Both the position numbers and the translations under genes were made by a program. 64,000 nt of DNA. Origin: Rutidosis leptorrhynchoides (taxonomy: Eukaryota > Streptophyta > Magnoliopsida > Asterales > Asteraceae). Under the pieces are notes generated by a model that ran no database searches, had not been told where the DNA came from, and saw only the letters and a list, made by a program, of their open reading frames with translations. This document shows, one piece after another, positions 34,110 through 46,029 of the stretch (positions within the stretch are counted from its first letter, which is position 1; each line of letters begins with the position of its first letter). The DNA is taken from contig NC_092341.1 of the NCBI RefSeq assembly GCF_046630445.1, positions 29,340,001 through 29,404,000 on the forward strand. The letters are read 5' to 3'.

Positions 34110-36731
34110 ATGACCCAAAACCGATCTAGACCAGGGCCGTTATTATTCGTACATGATCCAGACGCCATAATCTCTAAAGCACGCAAGGAAGTAAGAATCA
34201 GAAAACAAATGGCGTTACGCGTTACTTTAGCAGAAAACACTAAACCCTCGATTGAAGGTCGAGGAGGACCAATCAGATTTCCAGAGATTCAAGGACACTC
34301 GTTCGAGTTAAAACATCACATCATACAACTCATCCAAAATGGATGTCAATTCCATGGATTACCGAATGACGATCAAAATTCTCACCTCGATAAATTCATA
34401 TCTCTTTCGAATTCCTATAAGCAGCCAGGGATAGGACAAGATATAGTCCGGCTATACTTGTTTTCCTATTCTCTCACTCATCATGCACAGACATGGTTCG
34501 AAGGACTGGAAAAAGATTCCACCACTTCTTGGACGGAGATGGTTACTAAATTCCTCACCAAATATTTCCCTCCTTCTAAACAAACCAAGCTTAAGAATGA
34601 CATCATTAACTTCAAACAAAGTTATGATGAATCTCTTTACACTGCATGGGAGCGATTAAAAACCCTGCTGAAGAAATGCCCTAACCACCAGTTAGAACGG
34701 TCAGTCCAAATCTGCACCTTCTACAATGGTCTTACAGTAAATCATAGGACGACGATCAATGCCGCCGCTCAAGGGAATCTGATGAACCAAACCGCAGATG
34801 AAGCATGAGAGTTGCTAGAAAACATGACAATGCATCATCATGACTGGAACATTGGTGAAACAACTTCATCATCTGCGCCACTCTCCGCACTCAATAATCA
34901 AACAGAGACCATCAAATCTCTCACAGACAAGATGGAGTCTCTTGCCAAACAACTCGGAGAATTGAAGACACAGCCGCAGCAAGTTAACCAGGTCCAGGCC
35001 TGTGTTAATTGTACCAACTCGCAACCCACTGAAGAATATCAAGTTGAGTATGAAAACCCCGACGGTTCAGTCTGTTACGTTCAATACCCAGCTCGTCAAT
35101 CAAATCCCTGCTTCAATCAACAACCTAGGGTTAACCAATTCCAAAGAAACAACCAACCTTTTCGCTATCGTTACCCACCTTATCCACCCCAACAATCTCA
35201 ATTGACCCACGATCAACCACTTCCACTCACTGGTCCACCAGCTGAGGAAAATTCCCCAACCACCCAAATTATAAAAGTAGCCAACCCCACTCTCGGAACT
35301 GATGATCAGTTGACACAGTTCATTCAAGGACAACAACAGCTAAATCAGAGAACTGCATCTAGACAAGACCAGACAGAGATACTAATGAGAAATCAACTGG
35401 CTCTTCTCAAAAGTCTAGAAACACAGCTCGGACAGTTATCACAACGCCTTGAAACCCGACCCCAGGGAAGGTTACCTAGTAATACTATCCAAAATCCCCA
35501 CATAGAGGAAGCTAAGCAAATGGACTCAGTAATCCCAGCAGAAGAACCACGAAGAAGGTCAGCTAGAATCAAGAACAAATCGACGTATACTCAGCAGTTG
35601 TCCACCGCAACTCCGGTTCATGTACCCTATCCTGTAAGGTTACAGGAGGAACCGTCTAAGCTTGATTCCTTTAAACTTGATGAAAGATTCCTGGACACCG
35701 TGTCCAAAGTGCCTAATCAAAAGAGATATATCCGAAGGCTTATTTCTACAAAGGAAAAGATACCAGATTCTAACAAAATTTCACTGAGTGAAGACTGCTC
35801 AGCAGTACTCAGAAACTCTCTACCACATAAGCTAGGAGATACGAGCCGCTTCATTTTCCCGTGTTCAATCTACCAATCTGGAACCATTCATGCACTAGCA
35901 GATTTAGGAGCAAGTATCAACCTAATCCCCTACTCTCTCTACAAGAGATTAGAGTTAGGAGAATTATCACCAACTAAAATGACAATCCAACTTGCCGATC
36001 ACACATTTCGATATCCTAAGGACATAGTTGAAAACGTCTTGGTAAAAGTTGACAAATTCTTGTATCGTACGGATTTCGTAGTGATGGACATTCAGGAAGA
36101 CCTACACACACCAATAGTGTTAGGAAGACCTTTCATGAATACGGCTAGGACAGTCATTGATGTGTACAATCAAACCCTGATCTTATGATCACATGGGGAT
36201 AGCGTTACCTTCAAAATTAACCAACCTACCGATCTTTCTGGACAGGCAGAGATGTTTGCTATTTCCACCAGACGGATCACTTCTGATGATGAGTCTCCAC
36301 CACCAGCTAAAGATATCGAGATGGGTGTCGAGTCACAACCTGTTGACGACCCAGAAATAGAAGAAGAGGATCCCAGTTAAGAAATAGAGGAAGAGGAAGA
36401 ACCTGAGGAGAAAGAGGAAATGGAAGACGTAAAAGAAACTGTGATGATACCATCTCCAAGCCCGGAGCGTCATGAAGAATTAATGAGGCTTGAGACTAAA
36501 GATCACATTTTAATCATTCGCTTCAAAAAGAAGACTGATAAGGTTGATGTTAAAGACATAGAAATTGATCCCGAAAGTGTCAAGGTGAAGAACCATAATA
36601 CTGAAGAAACCCGTTCATCAGACGAATCTTCAGACGATTATAACGAGGAAGAACCACATGAAGATATTATGGATAACTCATATTCTCCATCCGAATCAGA
36701 TCAGGAGGAGCCGGACTCTTCTTCAGATTGA
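34110..36731 (+). pseudogene. Athila-like gag-protease polyprotein, interrupted by nonsense codons
   Basis: One frame runs from ATG at 34110 to a TGA at 36729-36731 but has in-frame stops at 34806-34808 (TGA), 36186-36188 (TGA) and about 36378-36380 (TAA). Residues about 50-230 form the gag capsid-like domain (IRFPEIQGHSFELKHH, AQTWFEGL, FLTKYFPPSK). The aspartic protease lies near 35850-36180 (HALADLGASINLIPYSLY, PIVLGRPF). A Glu/Asp-rich tail follows. The gag should form the particle and the protease should process it; the stops make it non-functional now. There is no CCHC knuckle of the usual form. Confidence 0.85.
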
Positions 36732-36758
36732 ATTCCGATCATATCCACTCACGCCGAC

Positions 36759-38492
36759 ATGATAACCTTAATCAATGACACCGATGAATTTGAAGAGATT
36801 CTCGAAGCTATCCATAAATCAACAATTGATTATACGCTATGCTTAACCGAAAGAATCACGGCTATCAAGAACGAATACGATCGTAATCTCCAGAGAGAAG
36901 ACAATAATGCTAAAATCCTAGAAGAACGCATTCAAGACTTTATCAATACCCTTCGCGATCATATCTACCGCGAAGAAAGGCAACGAGAGCACGACTCAAT
37001 AGTTCGCACTATACTAGAGACGAGATTTTGTCGAGATCAGAAGATCATTTACTCTAAGGTTTACAATGCCTTAACCGGATCTGCACTTCCGTTCTCAGCA
37101 AATCAACGAGCACTACTGACTCTCATTCGAAAGCATATGGATCATTCCACCGGACGCCCGACTTACAAATGATCGAGGATATTCACAGCTTTTTCGCTCT
37201 CTTGGAGAGAGATAATTTTGAAAGCACACCAGAGAGGCTAGTAATTTACGTAACAATTGATCACCATTCCAATCTAATTATCAAAGAGTTACAAGACGCA
37301 GTCACAGAGGAAGTGTAACACCCTGTTTTTTTTTAAATCACAGCGGAAGACTGAATTCACATAAATACCCTTATTCGATCGTAAACATGATTACCACAAA
37401 TCGTTAGTTGATTACTTAATTAAAAACCACAGGTGTTACGTTAAACGACTAACTACATATTTTAGAAAAGTTAAAACATCAGAGTTCGTCTTGTCAAACA
37501 TATCGTCAGCCCGACTCCCGTCCCTACCAGCACTAAGATCCAAAACCTGCAAGGGAGGAGGTGAGGGGTTAGCACAAGGCTAAGTGAATGGAACTATCAA
37601 AAGGTCTAGCATTGTTGATAGTTCCATTCACTTAGCCTTGTGCTAACCCCTCACCTCTTCCCTTGCAGGTTTTGAATCTTAGTGCTGGTAGGGACGGGAG
37701 TCGGGCCGACGGTATGTTTGACAAGACGAACTCTGATGTTTTAACTTTTCTAAAATATGTAGATAGTCGTTTAACGTAACACCTGTGGTTTGTAATTAAA
37801 TAATCAACTAACGATTTATGGTAATCATGTTTGCGATCGAATAAGGGTATTTATGTAAATTCAGTCTTCCGCTGTGATTTAAAAAAAACAGGGTGTTACA
37901 AGAAGTAAGACGCAACAATCCGTTCTCTCATCTTGAACCAGACTGAGTCAACATTGCCACCTATGTTACGAAGCAGATAGCACGTATCTTCCAAGAATCC
38001 ACGAATCCTAGTTTCACATTCAAAGCCGGATGTAGGGAGATATACTCAAAGACGGTGACATTAATGCTTGGGTCAGGGCTGCTCTTCACTTCTTTTCAGC
38101 TTCGCCTTTTGACTACTCTGTGTAAAGCTACGGACTCCAACTGTAGAGACCACCGATCAGGAGATTTTGAAATACTAAAGATACAATTTTTGACACTATT
38201 TGAAGATCTCCGAAATGAGCATCCTATCAGAGAGATAATCACCACTAGCACTGCCTCAATGATCGACATCCATGGGTCAATTAGCATAGTAGTGGATCAT
38301 ATTCTTATCGAACTTCAAGATTTGTCACGAGCTGAAACCGCGCACTATCTTTCTTTCAGAAGATCTTCAAGAGAAGTACCGGATTTGTTACCACTTTTAG
38401 TTCGACACTTTCTCGGAATTTATCCACCAAGACTCACATTCCCTCGAGAAGACCAAGATCACAACTACCAGAGGGGAATGACTACTTTTTGA
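36759..38492 (+). pseudogene. Second ORF of the Athila-like element in the place of pol (unknown protein, broken)
   Basis: Starts at ATG 36759, in the gag frame, and reads 137 codons to a TGA at 37170-37172. The frame then stays open to the hairpin insertion at 37314. Ignoring that insertion and one TSD copy, it continues to another TGA just past 37945 and then to a final stop at 38490-38492. The sequence is helical, charged (TERITAIKNEYDRNLQREDN) and rich in Arg/Glu, with a later hydrophobic part. No RT, RNase H or integrase motif is visible. It may correspond to the extra 3' ORF (env-like position) of Athila elements after loss of pol. Confidence 0.5.
37314..37900. mobile_element. 587-bp near-perfect hairpin (foldback) element
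   Basis: Arms of about 287 bp (37314-37600) and 286 bp (37615-37900) are inverted copies with few mismatches around a 14-nt loop. The ends are TGTAACACCC and GGGTGTTACA. The flanking 5-mers GGAAG (37309-37313) and AGAAG (37901-37905) agree at four of five positions, consistent with a 5-bp TSD. It carries CACAGCGGAAG, a motif also in the Tekay-type LTRs. Probably a foldback derived from an LTR end, or a MITE. Confidence 0.85.
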
Positions 38493-40021
38493 GCATCACT
38501 AAGGTCGAGCCAACGACCTTAAACAAAAGTGCTTCTCCGGAGGCAACCCGTGCAATAAAGTAGAGTAGAAGAATAAAGAATGACAAGTGAGCCGATGAAT
38601 GAAGGATGAAACTTCCAGGCTAGCCAGCTCTTCACAAGCAACCACGTCTGCTGGGGGTACCCTTTCTTTCCGCTACTAGCTCAAATTTTTATGCCACATC
38701 CTAAGCTTACCACTAAGTGTGGTATCCCAACCCAGATAAACACTAAACGCATAATCCCAAATCTTCAACTAAAACTCCTAAGTGTGGGATACACTAGGAA
38801 CATTGAGGACAATGTTCGTTTAAGTGTGGGATTTTGGTATAATCCTTTTTATGCTGTATTAAAATAACCCATTAAAAAAATTCCAAGCTTTTAAGCCAAA
38901 TTTCAAATTTTTAACGAAAGAAAGCCTTTTCGAAAAAGTATTTTGAAAACCTGAAACGTTTGTAAATAAAAATAAGGCTTAAATAAGGTGGAAACCTTGT
39001 TAGGACGAACCGAATCTCTAAAAGAGCATTGCATGACTAGGCATTATCGACCTAAATTGATTATGGTGAGGCACCCCAAATAAGACCATCATTCATCTTT
39101 AATGCTTCACTATTTTCCGTTGAGAGTGCCGATGTCTGTGCTCGGAATCAGAACTTGCTTTAGATCTGCATTTCTAAGTAACGAAATGTGATTTGGTTAT
39201 AATCAGAAGAGCAAGCCATTTGTCAAACAATCCTCTCACACTTCTGCTACTTCTACCACACCACCTCATCCACATCATCTTTACTATCACCAGAAAATCC
39301 AGAAAATGAGATTCCTTCCGTAAACCCAATGTTATGAACCTCTCAATTATCACGGTAAAGGTCTTGAAAAAGTTTACCGGCAAAAAGTTTCTCGAGATGA
39401 AATCTCTAAAAATTAAATAATAATAATAATAATAATAATAAAATATTTTCCAAGTTCTGAGAAAAGGAGCAGAACTTATAAAGAGAAATGCCGAAGAAGA
39501 ACTTGACCACAAATGCCTATCACTTCAAAGGAAGAATAGTTCAAAAGTGCTTCTCAAAAATGCCAGCACTCCTATCTATCTAAAACTTTCTGAAATAAAA
39601 GTCTTTTGAGACTACGTTACCCTTTTTCACCCCTTAAAATAACTTCACCACCACTCCAAAATTCCTTTCCATCATTGACAAATGACCTAGAAGCTATGGT
39701 TACTACCGTTTTCACATTAGTAGCAAGGATTTGAGTCTTTATCAAGCTTATGACGATGAGTACAACATGACTGGCTATGAGTGAAATTCATTTCTTAGAT
39801 CTATAGGGAACCCTAAACACTTGAGTGATTTGAGTGACCCGTGAAAGCTAGCCTAAGTCATGTAACCTCCTCGCATGCTTGCAGAGATAGTTTCAATCCT
39901 AACATAGATGACTCACCTTATCGTTCGCCCTTATAATAAAAAGCAAACCGCTTAGGCTATTAAAAAATAAACACCGAAAAGATTTTTTGAAGTAAAAACG
40001 AGAAGTTTGTTTCAGGACAAG
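38493..40021 (+). other. 3' untranslated region of the Athila-like element
   Basis: No ORF of note. Three TAAGTGTGG-type motifs and ACATTGAGGACAATGTTC (about 38797-38815), typical of the region before the polypurine tract in Athila/Tat elements. A (TAA)n microsatellite lies at about 39416-39440. The region resumes at 51519-51535, just before the 3' LTR. Confidence 0.7.
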
Positions 40022-41084
40022 CAAAGTGAAACGACCCGTCAAAGTACACTTGACGACCATCGTTATGTTAGTCCCACATCTTGATCGAAACTCTATATGA
40101 ATTTAATAAAACAACCTTGCATTCTTTATTTAAAAATGATTTCCTATAAAGGAAATCTACTAAAATGTATAAGTTTAGAAAAACTATACAAAAATACTTT
40201 TAACCAAAAGTTGACCAAAACAAAGTCAACAAACACCCACTATTTAATGTAACAAAATAGAATGCAAGTTAATGTTTAACAAAAGCTGCCATCATAAATA
40301 TGCAGACTCTCTAAGCACAGCGGAAGCAATCAATCATGAACCTGAGAATAAAACATGCGAGTAACTGTCAACAAAAATGTTGAGTGAATTATAGGTTTAA
40401 TATTGCAAACAAATTTAATTTAAACCATAAAAATTTATGTTTGAAAACATAAAAACTCCTTTTTGGACCACAAAATTATATGCTAGAGAACATATAAATG
40501 CATTATTCCATTTTTCGTGAGCCACCTGGTAACCACTTAACCATTTATTTACCCTTGCCAAACACAATAAATAATATACACCGAACAAGTGTATCTTCAA
40601 CTAAATATGAAGTACTAAACATTTCGATTATAAATTGCTAGCGCGACTAGCTCGAAATGGGGTTGTCAAACCCGATAGATCTATCCATAGGATTCGCGTT
40701 CACCAGTAGAAACCAATGATTACAATTACCAGATTAGGGAATATTTTTGTTCGACTCACAATGAATAATTTAAACCAACTTTTACTTGTCCAAAATATAA
40801 AATAAATTGCATGTATTCTCATCCCAAAAGATTTAAAATAGAAAAATGGGACTATAACTCACCTTAACAGCAAACGAAGTAACCACACAAATATGCGAAC
40901 AGCAAAAGAAGTAAGTGATCAAGAATGATCACAACGCCGACCTATAAATAAAGCAGGTCGATATAAATAACTAACTTAGGTCAAGTCTTAGTATGATAAC
41001 TATAGTACTTGTTGCAAGTAAACATAGAACAACACTCAGTATGCTTCGGTTTGATCAGGACAGCGTAGTAACACGTACTTTCTA

Positions 41085-41275
41085 TTTTTAGAAAATTTCT
41101 ATTTTTGGCAGGTTTCCATTTCTGGACAAATTTCTATTTTTTGGAAAGTTTCTATTTTAGGAAAGTTTCTATTTTTGGAAAGTTTCTATTTTTGGAAAGT
41201 TTCCAAATTTGGAAAGTTTCCATATTTAGAAAGTTTCTATTTTTAGAAAGTTTTTAAGTTAGGAAGGTTTCCTTA
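41085..41275 (-). repeat. GGAAAGTTTCTATTTTT minisatellite in Tekay-2 LTR
   Basis: About eleven degenerate units of roughly 16-18 bp, shown as GGAAAGTTTC followed by TATTTTT. The sister array lies at about 49253-49440 in the other LTR. Confidence 0.85.
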
Positions 41276-41282
41276 ATTAGAA

Positions 41283-41349
41283 AGTCAATAAAAGTCAACT
41301 GAAAGTCAAAGTCAACTCAAAAGTCAACCTTGGTCAAACATAGTCAACA
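41283..41349 (-). promoter_or_regulatory. W-box (TTGACY) cluster in Tekay-2 3' LTR
   Basis: Seven AGTCAA/GGTCAA motifs within about 67 bp, which on the element strand are TTGACT or TTGACC, the WRKY transcription-factor binding core. The other LTR (about 49452-49528) has eight. This lies upstream in the LTR, where U3 enhancers sit. Confidence 0.6.
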
Positions 41350-43362
41350 TTAATTTTAAAAGTGTAAGTTCTAATAATAATATAAGTTATAATGTTAATT
41401 AAAGTTAAATATGTGTAATTGTGTCATAACATAAGTTTAATTAAATTAAAATGAATTATTAAGTTAACATAAGTTTAAATGATATAATTAATATAACATA
41501 GGTAATTAATTAATTAATTAAATATTAGTCATAATATAAGTATTATTAATTAATAATAAATTTTAATCATATCATAAGTATTATTAATTAATAATGAATT
41601 ATTAATCATATCATAAGTTTCTAATTATAATTATTAAACCATAAGTATTTAATAATTAAATTATAATTAAATAATAACTTAGCCTTATAATAATTAAATA
41701 ATTAATTAATCCTTATTATAAGTCTTATAATAATAATCTCATAATATAAGTTTAATAATTATCATAAGTATTTTTCATTAATAAAAGTATTATTAATCTT
41801 AAGTTAAATTAAATGTTTAATTAAAGCATAAGTAATTATTAAATGATATAATAAATATATATATCATAAGTCTCAAATCATAATAATTACTTTTTATATT
41901 ATAAGTAATTTAATAATAATTTAAATCATTATTTATATCATAAGTTTTAATAATTAACCATAAGTTTTAATTAAAAGTTCATCGGGTCATAACTTGAGCC
42001 CCGGGTGTCGGTTTTTGGTGAGCCTTATGTCTAATCAAACCACCCGACACTTTGGTGTACTCAAGAACATCCCAAGAACAGCAACCAAGTTGTGATGATC
42101 AGCCATTAAACAACTTGGAGCTTTAATCCGTTCAAAAACACGTTTTAGTCACAACGGGTGATCCGTGGCTCGAATTTAGATGACCCGAACATGAAAGTTC
42201 ATCCCATCATCAATCCTAACACACTAGTACACCCTAAAGACTCAAAAGTGGTCACAAAGTCGGACCAAACCTGGAACAATTCGTTTTTATATTTTAATCT
42301 CATCAAAACACCAATTTAAGCATAACTTTTGATCCGGAACTCGAAAAGAGGTGAATCAAAAGCCTAAAATTATGTACTAAATGAGAGGAAACCATATATA
42401 TACTTTATTTCATCAAAAATCACAGTTAAGTTCACTGATTTTAACCAACAAGCTGCTGTCCCAATTTAATTAAACCGAAAACATACAATAACGAGTGATT
42501 CTATGCATAATAACATCAATACAATCATACACACGTACTATAACATCATCATACATACAAGATCAGTAAAAATAAATGAAAATTGAAAATTTAGGGTTTA
42601 TGATTATACCCTAATCAAAGAACAAGTTGTATGAGCTTGTAGATCTTGAAATGGAGAACCCGATGAGATAAAATGCCCTAAATCTCCAAGTATAAAATTG
42701 TTGAAGGTGATGATAATATTGGTGATGGTGGTGAATGTCCATGGGAGGAGAAAAAGAGAGGGAGGAGAGAAAAAAAGATTTAGGTTAAATGAAATCAAGT
42801 AGTGAACCATTTAGCACATGTAATATCTCATTTTCAAAAATTTGCACTAAACCCCCTCCTCATGGGGAGTTTAGGCCGAACCAAGCATAAGGGTGGGCCT
42901 TCTTGTCCCACTTTGATGTAAAATGAATTAACTTGTGGCCCGAAAGCCCGAACGGATCCCAAAACGTGAAAACACCGCTACGCGATTGAAAATTCGGAGA
43001 GATAACAAATACGCGACGAAAAATATATATATAAACACTATATATAAACATATGACATTAAAATATCATATTTTAAATAATTAGGACTTAAAATCCTAAA
43101 AGCTCGACCGTTGGTTTGAAAACCGAAAAGATTCGCTGAATAGAAATCCGCGACACGTAGAAACGTATAACTTAAAATATGAATACAAATATTCATATAA
43201 CACATAATAATTAAAATATTATTACTAAAATAATAATATAGATCATAGAAATGACGTGGCATGAATAACAATTAACGGTCATTAAATAATTAACGGTAAA
43301 AGATAACTGAAAAAGTAGGGTCGTTACAGTACCTTCCCGTTACGGAAATTTGGTCCCGAAAT

Positions 43363-46022
43363 TTAAGCAGGTGTAGGGGTTGACTCAGCATATGCGAACA
43401 AATGCGGGTACTTCTGCTTCATCTGATCTTCACGCTCCCAAGTGAACTCGGGACCGCGTCTAGCGTTACATCTAACCCGGACAATAGGAATTCTGCTCTG
43501 CTTGAGAGTCTTAACCTCTCGGTCCATAATTTCAACAGGTTCCTCAATAAAGCGAAGTTGCTTATCAACATGAAGTTCCTCCAGAGGAATTGTCTTATCA
43601 GCCTCGGCCAAACACTTCTTTAAATTCGATACAAGAAAAACATAGTGAACATCACTAAGTTCTTGTGGCAACTTCAAACGATATGCCGCTGGTCCAACTC
43701 TCTCAATAATCTCGAACGGTCCAACAAAATGAGGATTCAACTTTCCCCTTTTACCAAAACGTACCGAACCTTTCCAAGGTGATACCTTTAACATAACACG
43801 GTCACCGACCTAAAATTCAATATCATTCCTTCTCTTATTGGCATAGCTCTTATGCTGACTTCTGGCAGTTCTCAATCTTTTCTTAATCTGTACAATCTTC
43901 TCGGTAGTCTCATGGATAATTTCTGGACCTGTGAATTGAGCATTCCCAACCTCATTCCAGCAGACAGGAGACCTACACTTTCTACCATACAGCGCTTCAA
44001 AAGGTGCGGCATAATACTTGCATGATAACTGTTATTATAAGAAAATTCAGCCAGTGGCAAGTACTTATCCCAACCATTACCAAAATCAATGATGCATGCT
44101 CGTAACATGTCTTCCAACGTTTGAATGGTCCTTTCACTCTGACCATCTGACTGTGGATGATAAGCAGTGTTCATATACAATTTAGTTCCCAAAGCATCTT
44201 GTAAGGACTGCCAAAACCTCGATGTAAATCGACTGTCTCGGTCCGAAATAATAAATATGGGAACACCATGTCTAGAAACAATCTTCTTCAAATACAAACG
44301 AGTAAGCTTCTCCTTCGAATCTGTTTCCTTAATTGGCAAGAAATGAGCTGACTTAGTGAGTCGGTCAACAATCACCCCAAATGGTATCATAACCACCCAC
44401 AACTCTCGGTAATTTCGCAATAAGTCCATCGTAATACCTTCTCACTTCCACTCGGGAATCTTAGGTTGCACCAGAAGTCCGGACGGTTTCTGATGTTCAG
44501 CTTTGACCTTAGCACAGGTTAAACACTTAGCCACATAAGTAGCCACATCAGCTTTCAAGTTAGGCCACCAGTAAAGCTCCTTAAGATCATGATACATCTT
44601 TCCTGAACCAGGATGAATAGAGTACCTAGACTTATGAGCTTCATCTAAAACAAGTTGTCGCAAATCACCAAATTTCGGAACCCAAAGGCGTCCCGCAAAA
44701 TACCGAGTGCTATTGGTTCGTACCTCAAACTGTTTAATCAAGCCTCTGACATTCCCGTTACGAAAATTCTCCTCTTTTAAGGCTTCTTGTTGAGCTACAA
44801 GAATCTGCCTTGCGAGGTTTGTTCGAATGGTCATGTTTAAGGCTCTAAACCTGCGAGGTTCTACTTTCTCTTTTCGACTCAAAGAATCAGCCATGACATT
44901 GGCTTTTTCCCGGAATGGCTAAAGGAGTTCACAATAATAATCGTTCAACAATTCAACCCATCTTCGCTACCTCATATTCCATTGTCATTGATCAAAGATA
45001 TGTTGAAGACTTTTGTGATCGGTGTACACAGTACTTTTGACCCCATAAAGATAATGTCTCCAAATCTTAAGCGCAAACACAACAGCTCCCAACTCTAAAT
45101 CATGGGTTGTATAATTCTGCTCGTGAATCTTCAACTGACGTGACGCGTACGCAATAACCTTCTTTCGTTGCATCAAAACACAACCAAAGCCTTGACGCAA
45201 AGCATCACAATAACAACAAAATCATCATTACCCTCAGGTAGTGACAATATCGGAGCGGTAGTCAACTTCTACTTCAAAATTTGAAAAGCAGTCTCTTGTT
45301 CATCCTTCCACTCATATTTCTTCCCCTTGTGCGTTAAAGCAGTCAGAGATTTCGCTATACGAGAGAAATCTTGAATGAACCTTCTATAGTAACCTGCCAA
45401 CCCTAGAAACTGACAAATCTGAGTAGGAGTTTTCGGAATTTCCCACTTCTCAATCGTCTCATTCTTAGCAGGATCAACTTGTATTCCCTGTTTACGAACA
45501 ATATGTCCAAGGAATTGAACTTCTCTTAACCAGAGAGCACACTTAGAGAGCTTAGCGTACAACTCTTCTTTCCTCAATAAATCAAGCACCAACTTCAAAT
45601 GTTCTTCGTGCTCTTCATCACTCTTAGACTAAATAAGGATGTCGTCGATGAAAACAATAACGAATTTGTCCAAATAGGGTCTACACACACGGTTCATGAG
45701 GTCCATAAATACAGCAGGTGCATTTATCAATCCGAACGGCATAACAAGGAATTCGAAGTGACCATAACGGGTGCGGAAAGCGGCTTTTGGAATATCAGTT
45801 TCTTTAACGCGCAATTGGTGATAACCGGAACGAAGATCAATCTTAGAATAAACGGACGAACCTTGAAGTTAATCGAACAGATCATCAATTCTCGGAAGAG
45901 GGTAACGGTTTTTAACAGTAAGCTTGTTCAATTCACGATAATCAATGCACAAATGAAACGAACCATCTTTCCTCTTAACAAACAAAACAGGAGCTCCCCA
46001 AGGGGACGAACTGGGACGAATG
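43363..46022 (-). pseudogene. Tekay-2 pol remnant: RT, RNase H, integrase, chromodomain-like end
   Basis: Reading the minus strand: RT from about 46022 ([27 protein letters not shown] near 45630), RNase H (45200-44985, [10 protein letters not shown]), integrase zinc finger (44894-44442), integrase core (44429-43872, [19 protein letters not shown]) and C-terminal segment (43794-43363, FTWERE). Stops and frameshifts break it in at least four places, e.g. a TAG just after FIDDILI and a TGA after IPEWK. The RT N-terminus, protease and gag are absent. Non-functional. Confidence 0.9.
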
Positions 46023-46029
46023 AAATGTA

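Larger units (their letters stand above)
40027..43328 (-). repeat. 3' LTR of Tekay-2
   Basis: 3302 bp; on the minus strand begins TGTAACGACCCTAC and ends TCGTTTCA. It contains the GAAAGTTTC-type minisatellite (about 41085-41275) and the W-box cluster next to it. The middle (41340-41960) is extremely AT-rich. Confidence 0.92.
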
